A stretch of 40,291 bases of DNA. It comes from Gracilibacteraceae bacterium (GTDB taxonomy: Bacteria > Bacillota > Desulfitobacteriia > Desulfitobacteriales > Syntrophobotulaceae). This document shows, piece after piece, positions 32,906-40,291 of the stretch. The position numbers and the translations under genes were made by a program. The DNA lies in NCBI GenBank assembly GCA_031266805.1, contig JAISAH010000099.1, positions 1 to 40,291 of the forward strand, read 5' to 3'. Below the pieces are notes generated by a model. That model did no database searches. It was not told where the DNA came from and was given only the letters and a program-made list of their open reading frames with translations. Within the stretch, counting starts at the first letter, position 1; the number at the start of each line of letters is the position of its first letter.

Positions 32906-35032
32906 TCATGAACCGAGAGCGTCTAGCAGCGCGAATTCCGCGCACACCCGCTGGACGTCCGCGCCAAACAGGCACTGCGTATAATTTCCGCGGGAAGACC
33001 GGCGCTCCACAGTTGTGACGCCGAGTTCCAGCCCGCGTTCCGAGGGCAGTTTCACTCCGTCCGCGTTTTCCAGATAGCCCGCGTCAATCAGCATGGCGTT
33101 CAGCTTCATCCCGCTCGTTTTTGTTTTGCCGTAACGAATGAGCACCGCGTTGATATTGTCGGCGACATGGGAAATTTGCAGCGGACTTTCCGCGATCTCG
33201 ACTTGCTCCCGAAATAATGCGGCGGTCAGCGCGGGAGGCGTCTCCAAGGGCCCGGCGTCCGCCTTTTCCTCGCCGAGAATCTCTAAAAACCGCCCTCCGT
33301 AGCGCTCCATCTTGACCCGGCCCACGCCGCTGACGGCCAGCATTTCCTCCTCGGAGCGCGGGCGCTTCACGCACATATCCGTCAAAGTGGCGTCGGAAAA
33401 AACGATAAACGCGGGCACTTTGTCCTCGCGAGCGATGTCCAGACGCAGTGCTTTCAGCTTGGCCAACAGGCTCTCCGACACGGCATAGCCGGGTGCGGCG
33501 GCGCTTTTCTCGGCCCGCTTCTTTTCCACGGAGGACTCGGGCTTATGCCCGCGGATCGTGACGCTCACGCCGCCGGTCAGCACTTCTTTCGCCTTGGGAA
33601 CGACGCTGAGATAACCGTCGTCATAAATATAGCCCAAGGCCGTCAGTCTGGTGATCAGCCGGCGGATATAGCGGCGCGGGACGCCTTTCATGATCCCGAA
33701 TGTGGACAGATCGGTAAAATCCTCCGACTTCCCGAGCAGAATATCCGCCGTATGGGTGAACATAAAGCGCTTGCCCGCCCGGTTCAGCCGCAGAATATGG
33801 GAGAGGACTTTTTGCGCGTCCACGGTCGCGTCGGTTTCGTCAAAACTGCCAGTGCAATTCCCGCAGCTGCCGCAGCCGCCCTCCGCCTGTTCGCCGAAAT
33901 AATTGAGCATATATTGCCGCAGGCAGCCGTCGGTTTCGCAGTACTGCTCCATTTGGCCGAGCAGCCGTTTATTCCGGGCGATCTCCGCGGGGTTTTCGCT
34001 CCGGCTGATCAGGAAAAGGGCGGTGTTTATATCCTTGCGGGCATAGTATAAAACGCAGTCGGCGGGCAGCCCGTCCCGACCGGCGCGCCCCGCTTCCTGA
34101 TAGTAGCTTTCCACGTTCTGCGGCATATTGTAGTGGATCACGAAGCGCACGTTGGATTTGTCGATCCCCATGCCAAAGGCGTTCGTCGCCACGATGACTT
34201 TTACGCGGTCATAAAGAAAATCGTCCTGCGCCCGGCTCCGCTCTTCGTCGGGCAGTCCCGCGTGATACCGCGCCGCCGCGCAGCCGTCCGTTTGCAGCCG
34301 TTCGGCGACGCTTTCCACTTCCTTGCGGGTGGAGCAGTATATGACGCCGCTGCCGTCCTCTTCTTTCAGGTATCGCGCGAGGGCCGCGTATTTGTCTTTT
34401 GGCTGTTTGACCTCAAAATACAGGTTAGGCCGGTCAAACCCCGTCACCATTGTCAGCGGGTCCCGCAGCCCCAGCGCCGCGAGAATATCCTCCCGCACAC
34501 GCGGGGTGGCGGTCGCCGTGAACGAGGCCAGCACGGGACGCGAGGGCAGTCCCGCGACAAACTTGGGAATGTCCAGATAAGCAGGGCGAAAATCCTGCCC
34601 CCACTGAGAGACGCAATGCGCTTCATCGACGGCGACCAGAGAGATCCGCAGGTTTTGGGCGAGTTCCCGCATAGACGGCGAAAGCAGTCGCTCCGGCGCG
34701 ATGTAGATGATTTTGTACCGGCCCCCGAGGGCGCCCGCCATCGCCTTATTCCACTGCGTTTCTGTCAGCGAGCTGTTGAGAAAAGCCGCGGGAACACCGT
34801 TTGCGCACAGCGCCTGCACCTGATCGCGCATCAGGGAAATCAGCGGGGAGACCACAAGCGTCACGCCGGGAAGGACCATAGCGGGAACCTGATAGCACAG
34901 CGACTTGCCCGCGCCCGTAGGCATAACGCCAAGCGCGTCCCGCCCGGAGACGAGCGCGTCTATAAGTTCGGCTTGCCCGGCGCGGAACGCGTCATAGCCG
35001 AAGTATTGTTTCAGGATAGCGAGGGGAGTCAC
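32906..35032 (-). CDS. recQ: RecQ-family ATP-dependent DNA helicase
   Basis: A 708-residue 3'-5' DNA helicase. Walker A is PTGAGKSLCYQVPA (about 36-49), the DExH box VDEAHCVSQWGQDFRPAY, motif VI YYQEAGRAGRDGLPADCVLYY. The zinc-binding cysteines follow (GCGSCGNCTGSF), then a winged-helix (RQC) domain and an HRDC domain (LLAKLKALRLDIAREDKVPA, later MLAVSGVGRVKMERYG). A C-terminal extension of about 100 residues follows. The start is GTG 35032 behind AAGGAG. It acts in replication and recombination repair. Confidence 0.94.
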   Translation of the reverse strand: MTPLAILKQYFGYDAFRAGQAELIDALVSGRDALGVMPTGAGKSLCYQVPAMVLPGVTLVVSPLISLMRDQVQALCANGVPAAFLNSSLTETQWNKAMAGALGGRYKIIYIAPERLLSPSMRELAQNLRISLVAVDEAHCVSQWGQDFRPAYLDIPKFVAGLPSRPVLASFTATATPRVREDILAALGLRDPLTMVTGFDRPNLYFEVKQPKDKYAALARYLKEEDGSGVIYCSTRKEVESVAERLQTDGCAAARYHAGLPDEERSRAQDDFLYDRVKVIVATNAFGMGIDKSNVRFVIHYNMPQNVESYYQEAGRAGRDGLPADCVLYYARKDINTALFLISRSENPAEIARNKRLLGQMEQYCETDGCLRQYMLNYFGEQAEGGCGSCGNCTGSFDETDATVDAQKVLSHILRLNRAGKRFMFTHTADILLGKSEDFTDLSTFGIMKGVPRRYIRRLITRLTALGYIYDDGYLSVVPKAKEVLTGGVSVTIRGHKPESSVEKKRAEKSAAAPGYAVSESLLAKLKALRLDIAREDKVPAFIVFSDATLTDMCVKRPRSEEEMLAVSGVGRVKMERYGGRFLEILGEEKADAGPLETPPALTAALFREQVEIAESPLQISHVADNINAVLIRYGKTKTSGMKLNAMLIDAGYLENADGVKLPSERGLELGVTTVERRSSRGNYTQCLFGADVQRVCAEFALLDALGS

Positions 35033-35114
35033 CGTAGCCGCGCTCCTTTTTAGATATGGTCTTTATGCGAGACAAGTTCAAACAAAGCGACGCCCAGGCG
35101 GTCGCTACAGGGCT

Positions 35115-35143
35115 ATTATACATTTTTTCGCGAAGCTCGTCAA
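35115..35143 (-). promoter_or_regulatory. Promoter of recQ-rtcB
   Basis: On the minus strand TTGACG (35138-35143) and a perfect TATAAT (35115-35120) are 17 bases apart, with the start codon about 80 bases downstream. Confidence 0.75.
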
Positions 35144-35150
35144 CACGACG

Positions 35151-35241
35151 TGGAGAGTGGGGAGTTGAGAGTTGAGAGAGGAGAGTTGAGAGAGGAGAGT
35201 GGAGGGCGGAGGGCGGAGGGGAGAGGGGACGAGTGGAGAGT
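35151..35241 (+). repeat. Polypurine tract of GAGAGT/GGAGGGC repeats
   Basis: About 90 bases almost purely A and G on the plus strand, made of imperfect GAGAGTTGAGAG and GGAGGGCGGAGG copies. It lies directly upstream of the recQ promoter. It is not coding. Confidence 0.75.
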
Positions 35242-35306
35242 TGATACGCCCCGAACCGAAAGCAGCAGATGAAAACAAACATCAAATAAACATCAAAACA
35301 ATGGAA

Positions 35307-35335
35307 AAGGCTTTCGGCAAAACGCTGAAAGCCTT
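35307..35335 (-). terminator. Terminator of the tRNA-Arg gene
   Basis: AAGGCTTTC and GAAAGCCTT (9-base stem) are separated by 11 bases; on the minus strand TTCCATTGTTTT follows. It is 9 bases after the tRNA 3' end. Confidence 0.75.
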
Positions 35336-35343
35336 GATTTTAT

Positions 35344-35420
35344 TGGCGCGCACATAGGGATTCGAACCCCAGACCCTCTGCTTAGAAGGCAGATGCTCTA
35401 TCCAACTGAGCTATGTGCGC
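35344..35420 (-). tRNA. tRNA-Arg (anticodon UCU)
   Basis: The minus strand folds as a full cloverleaf: acceptor GCGCACA/TGTGCGC, D arm GCTC/GAGC, anticodon stem TCTGC/GCAGA with loop CTTCTAA (anticodon TCT), T arm with TTCGAAT, discriminator G and an encoded CCA. 77 bases with CCA. It reads AGA codons. Confidence 0.97.
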
Positions 35421-35473
35421 GCATATAAAAAACCGGCGGCGACGACCCTTAAGACGCGTGACCGCCAAATCAC

Positions 35474-35502
35474 ATTATAGTACGGATCCCGCCGTCCGTC
35501 AA
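35474..35502 (-). promoter_or_regulatory. Promoter of tRNA-Arg
   Basis: On the minus strand TTGACG (35497-35502) and TATAAT (35474-35479) are 17 bases apart, about 55 bases upstream of the tRNA. Confidence 0.8.
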
Positions 35503-35585
35503 GTTTGGCAAAATATGTCAAAAAGGCCTGCGGTATCGCTTCATTCGCGTTGAGAACGCGACGATACTCGGCGCGTCCGTCGAGC

Positions 35586-36638
35586 CTATGTGCCGCCCTG
35601 TTCCGGACAGCGAATAAGGGCCTCCGCCTCTCGAAGCGAGGGCATGGCGGGTATACCGCCCCGCCTTGAAACGCAGATCGCGGCGACCGCGTTGCCGAAA
35701 CGGGCGAAATCGGCGGCGGCGTCCGGTTCGAATCGGTCCGCCTTTTCCGCGAGCAAGAACCGGTATAAGAAGCCTCCCCAGAAGGCGTCGCCCGCGCCGG
35801 TGGAGTCTACGGCCTGTATTTCAAAGCCGGGGATTTTGTGGCAACGTCCTCCGGCGCATACGAGAGCGCCATGCTTGCCAAGGGTCACAACCGTCATACG
35901 GACGCCTTCGCGGCACAGCGCCGAAGCGGCGTCCGCGGGATCCGATATGCCGATCAGCATCTCGGCTTCTTCGTCCGAAATCTTCAGCATATCCGTCTCC
36001 GCCAAGGGCTCACATATGCGCCGGGCGGCTTCGGCAGGACCCGGCCAGAGGCCGGCTCGGTAGTTGGGATCGTAGGAGATGAGGGCGCCGGCGGCTTTTG
36101 CCCGCCTTATCGCCGCGTAGGTGGCGGAGCGTGCCGGTTCATCGGTCAAAGACAGTGAGCCGAAATGGAAGATCGCACAATTTTCCAAAAGGCCGGCATC
36201 CGTTTCGGACTCGGTGAGACAGGTATCTGCGCCGGGCTTTCTGGCGAAGGAAAATTCGCGCTCTCCGCCTGTCAGCGCCACGAAGGCCAGAGTGGTGAAC
36301 ACGTCGTCGGCCATAATCATGCCGCCCGTACAGATGCCGGCATCTTGCAGGGCGGTCTTCAGGAAGCGCCCGTGCATATCGTCGCCGACCTTGCCTATGA
36401 AGGCCGTTTTGCCCCCCAACTTGGATACCGCGCTCAGCACGTTGGCCGGGGCGCCGCCGGGATTCTGCTCGAATAGGCGGCGTCCGTTTTCGCTCGTCCC
36501 TGCTTCTGTGAAATCTATGAGGGCTTCACCCAAGGCGACCAAGTCGTAAGCTTTGCCTGAAATCCCTGCGCCGGCCGGCGAGCATCCCGTTGGGATCGCC
36601 TTATCCCGCGGTGATCGTGATGTGCCATTCGTTTTCAT
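35586..36638 (-). CDS. PfkB-family sugar kinase (fructokinase-like)
   Basis: A 350-residue ribokinase/PfkB-family kinase. The family signatures NPGGAPANVLSAVSKLGG (substrate side) and DSTGAGDAFWGGFL (catalytic Asp and anion hole) are intact. Bacterial fructokinases of this type make fructose 6-phosphate. The start is ATG 36638 behind AAGGAGAG, which makes a 38-base overlap with the epimerase gene and gives a 30-residue N-terminal extension before the usual YDLVALGEALIDF. As last gene of the isomerase-epimerase-kinase operon, it probably phosphorylates the ketose product (fructose or xylulose). Confidence 0.88.
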   Translation of the reverse strand: MKTNGTSRSPRDKAIPTGCSPAGAGISGKAYDLVALGEALIDFTEAGTSENGRRLFEQNPGGAPANVLSAVSKLGGKTAFIGKVGDDMHGRFLKTALQDAGICTGGMIMADDVFTTLAFVALTGGEREFSFARKPGADTCLTESETDAGLLENCAIFHFGSLSLTDEPARSATYAAIRRAKAAGALISYDPNYRAGLWPGPAEAARRICEPLAETDMLKISDEEAEMLIGISDPADAASALCREGVRMTVVTLGKHGALVCAGGRCHKIPGFEIQAVDSTGAGDAFWGGFLYRFLLAEKADRFEPDAAADFARFGNAVAAICVSRRGGIPAMPSLREAEALIRCPEQGGT

Positions 36639-37509
36639 ACATCTCTCCTTTTCGCAGCGCAACGAGACCCGGCTGCTCTGTGATTTCTTCAATCAGCCCC
36701 TGCCTCGACGGCAGAGAGCTCCAAGGCTCAAGGCAGACGAAGGGCGCGTCCGCGCCCGGCGTGTGCCATATACCCAAGTAGGGAAAGCCGGAATAATCCA
36801 GTTCGAGCCAGAGCGAACCCTTGTCGCTTTGCAGCGCCACCGCACCGGAGCCGGACTTCAGCACTATGGCGTCACGGTCAAAGAGCCGGTGATCGAGAGG
36901 CAGGCGCCGACCCCGCGCCAAGGGAAATTCCTCCGTACCCAAGACGAAGCGCTCATCGGAAAACAGTATCCGTCTCGGGAAGCAGGACTCTGAAAATTCC
37001 AAGTAATAATCCTCGAAAATCAAACCCTTATCCATCGGAAGCCCGAAGCCCGGATGACCGCCGATGCCGAAATACATCGCGCTCTCCCCTGTGTTTTCCA
37101 CCAGATAGCGAACGCTGAGCCGTCCCTCCGACAGCCCGTAGCAAACATTGTAAACGAAAGGGAAAGGATAGCCGGACAGGCTTTCGGCGTCCGATTCGAA
37201 CCGGAAACAGATACTGCTTTCTTCACGCCGGATCGGCGTCATAAGACTGTCCTTCGCGAAGCCGTGGATGTCAAGGCGGTAAGTCTTGCCCTTATATGTG
37301 TACATTCCGCGGCTCAGGCGGCCTATGTATGGGAAGAGGTTCGGCGCCCGGTCCCGCCAAAAGGCTTCGTCGCCCTGCCAGAGAAGCTCTTTGCCGGCGA
37401 AGCGTAGGCTGAGCATCTCGGCGCCGAGCTCCGAAACCCGCAGCTTAAGCGAGCCAAAGGCAATATCCCAAGCGGCCGCAGTGACCGAGGTTGCGGCGCG
37501 CCGACTCAT
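36601..37509 (-). CDS. Aldose 1-epimerase family protein
   Basis: A 302-residue protein of the galactose mutarotase/LacX-like fold. Sequence blocks typical of the family: RAPNLFPYIGRL, DIHGFAKDS (His), IGGHPGFGLP (His) and CLEPWSSLPSR (Glu). Such enzymes interconvert alpha and beta anomers of aldoses, helping an isomerase that takes only one form. It overlaps the isomerase stop as ATGA (37506-37509). Cytoplasmic. The exact sugar is unknown. Confidence 0.88.
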   Translation of the reverse strand: MSRRAATSVTAAAWDIAFGSLKLRVSELGAEMLSLRFAGKELLWQGDEAFWRDRAPNLFPYIGRLSRGMYTYKGKTYRLDIHGFAKDSLMTPIRREESSICFRFESDAESLSGYPFPFVYNVCYGLSEGRLSVRYLVENTGESAMYFGIGGHPGFGLPMDKGLIFEDYYLEFSESCFPRRILFSDERFVLGTEEFPLARGRRLPLDHRLFDRDAIVLKSGSGAVALQSDKGSLWLELDYSGFPYLGIWHTPGADAPFVCLEPWSSLPSRQGLIEEITEQPGLVALRKGEMYENEWHITITAG

Positions 37510-38186
37510 CGGGCTTGCGGATACTCGGTGCAGAGCAAGCGGTATGGCGCCTCGTCTTCCTCTATGGTGGGGAAGCGACCGAGATTTTCATAAAAGCTGT
37601 TGTCGTTTTTATCGTCGTTGCACATGGAAACCTCGCCGAGCAGCACGGCGCCGGAGTCCGCCTCCACCTCAAAATCGTGGTAGAGACGCGGGTAGATGCT
37701 GATGCTCTCACCGGGGGAAAGCCGAACTTGAGAGCCGGGCGCCACAAAATATTCCCGCCCGTCGGACAGCACCTTCACGAGGCTGTCCGCGAAGCCGCTT
37801 TCGGGAGCGGCGTTGTAAACCCGTATCAGCACGGTGCCGCCGCCTCGGTTGATAATATCTTCCATTTTATTCCAATGAAAGTGCATGGGCGAATACTGCC
37901 CGTCCTCTACCATAAGCAGCTTTTCCGCATATGGCTTATTATACCTCTCGCTGCCGGAAAGACCGTTGCGAAGGGTGACCAGAGTGAAGCCGAGCTTATC
38001 GAACCTTCCCTCTCCATAATCCGTGATATCCCAACCCAACATAGCGGCGCGTATCTCGTCGTATTCATGCCCCTTGCTTTTCCAATCCTCAGGGGTCCAT
38101 TTGCAGAAGGGCGGCAACGCAAACGAATATTTGGACAGCAATTCCTCCATACGCCGAATCGCGGCGTTGATCTGTGAGCGTTTCAT
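37506..38186 (-). CDS. D-lyxose/D-mannose isomerase
   Basis: A 226-residue cupin-type sugar isomerase of the D-lyxose isomerase family (COG3822-like). The metal ligands are visible: SPMHFHWNKMEDI (two His and a Glu) and YPRLYHDFEVE (His). Family enzymes convert D-lyxose to D-xylulose and D-mannose to D-fructose with Mn2+. It is the first gene of the sugar operon, preceded by GGGAGG. With the epimerase and the PfkB kinase it makes a short route such as mannose to fructose to fructose 6-phosphate. Confidence 0.9.
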   Translation of the reverse strand: MKRSQINAAIRRMEELLSKYSFALPPFCKWTPEDWKSKGHEYDEIRAAMLGWDITDYGEGRFDKLGFTLVTLRNGLSGSERYNKPYAEKLLMVEDGQYSPMHFHWNKMEDIINRGGGTVLIRVYNAAPESGFADSLVKVLSDGREYFVAPGSQVRLSPGESISIYPRLYHDFEVEADSGAVLLGEVSMCNDDKNDNSFYENLGRFPTIEEDEAPYRLLCTEYPQAR

Positions 38187-38243
38187 AAAAATTTACCTCC
38201 CAAAAATTCGTACCCGTTGAGATAACTATATCAAAAAAAAGAG

Positions 38244-38276
38244 TTTGTCAAATGATTTGTCAATTAATTTGACAAA
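38244..38276. promoter_or_regulatory. Operator with TTTGTCAA half-sites
   Basis: TTTGTCAA occurs at 38244-38251 and 38256-38263, and its complement TTGACAAA at 38269-38276. The last two form a palindrome with a 5-base spacer. It lies in the divergent region between the isomerase operon and the ROK gene and is a likely site for the ROK regulator. More TTGAC half-sites follow at 38316, 38321, 38331 and 38349. Confidence 0.65.
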
Positions 38277-38320
38277 AATAACCCAAGCAAGGACATTTCA
38301 AAATAATTTTGTAAATTGAC

Positions 38321-38349
38321 TTGACATAATTTGACGAGGGGTTTACAAT
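38321..38349 (+). promoter_or_regulatory. Promoter of the ROK gene
   Basis: TTGACA (38321-38326) and TACAAT (38344-38349) are separated by 17 bases, close to the sigma-70 consensus. The start codon is about 53 bases downstream. TTGAC half-sites overlap the -35 box and the spacer, which suggests autorepression. Confidence 0.8.
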
Positions 38350-38402
38350 TGACAGCAATAGGGCGCTTGTCATATCCTTGTCATATCTTTGAGGAGTGAA
38401 AC

Positions 38403-39608
38403 ATGGAAACACATGGTTTGAACGCGGCCCGTATGAAGGAAAGAAACTATCGGCGCTTTATCAACGCCTTGCGCTTCAAACCCATGACCCGCGCTCAGAT
38501 GGGCAGGGAGATGGGCTTAACGCGAGCCGCCACCGGCGTCATCGCGGAGAATCTGATTTTCGCGGGCGTAATCCGGGAGGGTCCTCTCCACTATCAAGGG
38601 CAGTACAGCTCAAAGGCCCTGTTTTGGAACAAGGATTTCTGCCATATCGGCGGCATCAATCTGGGCAGGGACAGCATCAAGGCGGGGCTTGCCGATTTTT
38701 CCGGCAACGTGCTCGATTCCCGGCACATCCCCATCTCGGAATGCTGCAGCGGACCGGATGCCATACATCGAATTTCCCTCTGCTTGGAACAAATGCTGGA
38801 AGCCCGCAAACCCGCCGGGCGGTTTTTGGGCATAGGCGTCGCGTCGCCCGGGCCGCTGAACACCGAAAGCGGTACGATACTCAAGCCGCCTTCCTTCGAT
38901 CTGATGTGGAATTGCCCCGTGTCCTCCCTGCTGAGCGACCGGTTTCACTGCGACGTGGTGCTGGAAAACGACGCCAACGCCTTGGCTATGGCAGAGCGTT
39001 GGTATGGGCTGAACGGCAAATACGATCGCTTCATGGAACTTTTGGTCGACACCGGCGTGGGCGCGGCTCTTATCCTGGACGGGCGCCTGTACATCGGTTC
39101 CGCCGGCTTCGGCAACGGCTTCGGGCACACCAGCATAGATATGAACGGGCCGCGCTGCGTCTGCGGCAACAACGGCTGCGTCGAGATGTACGCCGCCATT
39201 CCGCGCATCGCGGAAGCGGCCAAGAAGACGGACCCCTCCTTGGACAGTTGGCGGGCCATCGTGGACGCGGCCTGCGACGGAGAAGCCTTGGCGCTGCAAG
39301 CCCTGAACAACGAGGCGCAATACTTGGCCCTGCTCATCGTAAACGCAAGCAATGTGCTGAACATACAGGCCGTCGTATTCGCCGGCGAACAAGTGCTTTA
39401 TCGCCCCGCTCTGCTGCTGGCGACCGTGGAGCAGGAAGTTAACCGCCGCATCGCCGCGAGCGGCGAGCGTTCCATCGCCATCCTGCCTTCTCAGATACCG
39501 GACAATGCCAAGATACTCTCCTGCACCAACCTCATGGCGGAAAAATACCTTGAACAACCTTTTATGTTTTCCGACGCGGTCAAGCAATCCGAAAGTGACG
39601 GTGACTGA
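38403..39608 (+). CDS. ROK-family transcriptional regulator
   Basis: A 401-residue ROK repressor of the XylR/NagC type. An N-terminal winged helix-turn-helix (MTRAQMGREMGLTRAATGVI) precedes a sugar-kinase-like domain with the ATP/sugar motifs (IGVASPGPLN, VVLENDANALAMAE, LVDTGVGAALI) and the zinc signature GHTSIDMNGPRCVCGNNGC. It binds a sugar as inducer. It is divergent from the isomerase operon and co-directional with the ABC transporter gene, with a run of TTGAC sites between. ATG 38403 follows GAGGAG. Confidence 0.92.
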   Translation: METHGLNAARMKERNYRRFINALRFKPMTRAQMGREMGLTRAATGVIAENLIFAGVIREGPLHYQGQYSSKALFWNKDFCHIGGINLGRDSIKAGLADFSGNVLDSRHIPISECCSGPDAIHRISLCLEQMLEARKPAGRFLGIGVASPGPLNTESGTILKPPSFDLMWNCPVSSLLSDRFHCDVVLENDANALAMAERWYGLNGKYDRFMELLVDTGVGAALILDGRLYIGSAGFGNGFGHTSIDMNGPRCVCGNNGCVEMYAAIPRIAEAAKKTDPSLDSWRAIVDAACDGEALALQALNNEAQYLALLIVNASNVLNIQAVVFAGEQVLYRPALLLATVEQEVNRRIAASGERSIAILPSQIPDNAKILSCTNLMAEKYLEQPFMFSDAVKQSESDGD

Positions 39609-39610
39609 AT

Positions 39611-40264
39611 ATGACCGAGAAGCAAAGCATTGTGGAAATGGAAGGCATAAGCAAGTCTTTCGGCGGTGTCAGGGCGCTCAGCGAGGCCGAATTCACGCTG
39701 AGAGCAGGCGAAATTCACGCCCTTTTGGGAGAAAACGGCGCCGGGAAGTCCACGCTGATGAAGATTCTCGGCGGCATTTACTCCAAGGACGCGGGAACCG
39801 CGCGCATACTGGGCAAGACCGTTGAAAATCTGAACCCTAAGAGAGCTCAGGACATGGGCGTTTCCATTATCCACCAAGAGCTTAATATGTGCACGCATCT
39901 TTCGGTGGCGGAGAACATCTTCCTTGGGCGAGAGCTGAAGAAGGCCGGTATGTTGGACAATCGCCGCATGAACGCCGAAACACGCCGGATTTTGGATAAT
40001 TTCAAGATGAACATCGATCCGGAAACCATTGTCGGCGCCCTGCCGGTTTCCAAGCAGCAGATGGTGGAGATCGCCAAGGCATTGTCCACAAACAGCAAGG
40101 TGCTCGTCATGGATGAGCCGACCTCGGCTCTGACCGCCTCCGAGATAATCGAGTTGTTCCGGCTGATGCGTAGGTTGCGGGAGGAGGGCTGCGGTATCGT
40201 GTACATCTCTCATCGCTTGGAGGAGCTTCAGCACATCGTGGATCGGGTGACGATTCGGGTGTAG
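39611..40264 (+). CDS. Sugar ABC transporter ATP-binding protein (RbsA/MglA-like), truncated
   Basis: The first 217 residues of a carbohydrate-importer ATPase, which normally has two ATPase domains and about 500 residues. Walker A GENGAGKST (39-47), the signature region LPVSKQQMVEIAKAL, Walker B VLVMDEPTSAL and the H-loop YISHRLEEL are present. After DRVTIRV the frame meets TAG at 40262 and the last 27 bases are A+T-rich and unlike the gene. Either the gene is broken here or the sequence end is faulty. It begins 2 bases after the ROK stop and would be the first gene of a sugar-uptake operon. Confidence 0.8.
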   Translation: MTEKQSIVEMEGISKSFGGVRALSEAEFTLRAGEIHALLGENGAGKSTLMKILGGIYSKDAGTARILGKTVENLNPKRAQDMGVSIIHQELNMCTHLSVAENIFLGRELKKAGMLDNRRMNAETRRILDNFKMNIDPETIVGALPVSKQQMVEIAKALSTNSKVLVMDEPTSALTASEIIELFRLMRRLREEGCGIVYISHRLEELQHIVDRVTIRV

Positions 40265-40291
40265 ATAAAAATAGTAGGTGATAAGAATAAA

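Overview
The window reads as a chromosomal segment of an anaerobic, sulfite-reducing member of the Firmicutes, probably Clostridia-like. This rests on the surface protein with cell-wall-binding type 2 repeats at the left edge, the gene style (strong GGAGG ribosome sites, GTG and TTG starts, ATGA overlaps) and a complete dissimilatory sulfite reductase (Dsr) locus. The species cannot be fixed from sequence alone. No sulfate-activation genes (sat, aprAB) are present, so the locus fits use of sulfite or an organosulfur source rather than sulfate, with the limit that only 40 kb is visible.

Layout. 1-2.9 kb: partial surface protein, a terminator, a small HNH-repeat protein and a block of hairpin repeats. 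2.9-6.1 kb (minus): an operon of arylsulfate sulfotransferase (ASST), thioredoxin reductase and thioredoxin. 6.1-9.2 kb: an accessory patch, visibly richer in A+T, with a DinJ/RelB antitoxin beside a broken YafQ toxin, a HepT-MntA toxin-antitoxin pair, and a 1.5 kb islet bounded by two copies of the last 51 bp of hemA. 9.2-24.6 kb (minus): one 15 kb gene train, in transcription order dsrM2-dsrK2-dsrM-dsrK-dsrJ-dsrO-dsrP-thioredoxin-thioredoxin reductase/thioredoxin fusion-dsrA-dsrB-ferredoxin-dsrC-dsrN-lysR-hemA. 24.9-30.4 kb: a LysR regulator divergent from an SLC13-type anion permease, a second ASST and an MFS transporter. 30.5-31.7 kb: a hybrid DinJ-like/PIN toxin-antitoxin pair and a broken regulator gene with 13-bp tandem repeats. 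31.7-35.1 kb (minus): rtcB and recQ. 35.3 kb: tRNA-Arg(UCU). 35.6-40.3 kb: a sugar locus (lyxose/mannose isomerase, aldose epimerase, PfkB kinase) divergent from a ROK regulator and the start of a sugar ABC transporter.

How it may work together. DsrAB reduces sulfite and loads sulfur on DsrC; DsrMKJOP and a second MK module link DsrC turnover to the quinone pool and periplasm; DsrN and HemA serve sirohaem-type cofactor supply. Two signal-peptide-free ASST genes flank the dsr cluster, one with its own thioredoxin system and one with an anion permease and an exporter. The main idea offered here, as inference, is a pathway in which organic sulfate esters are imported, their sulfuryl group is passed to a thiol and released reductively as sulfite, and that sulfite is respired by Dsr.
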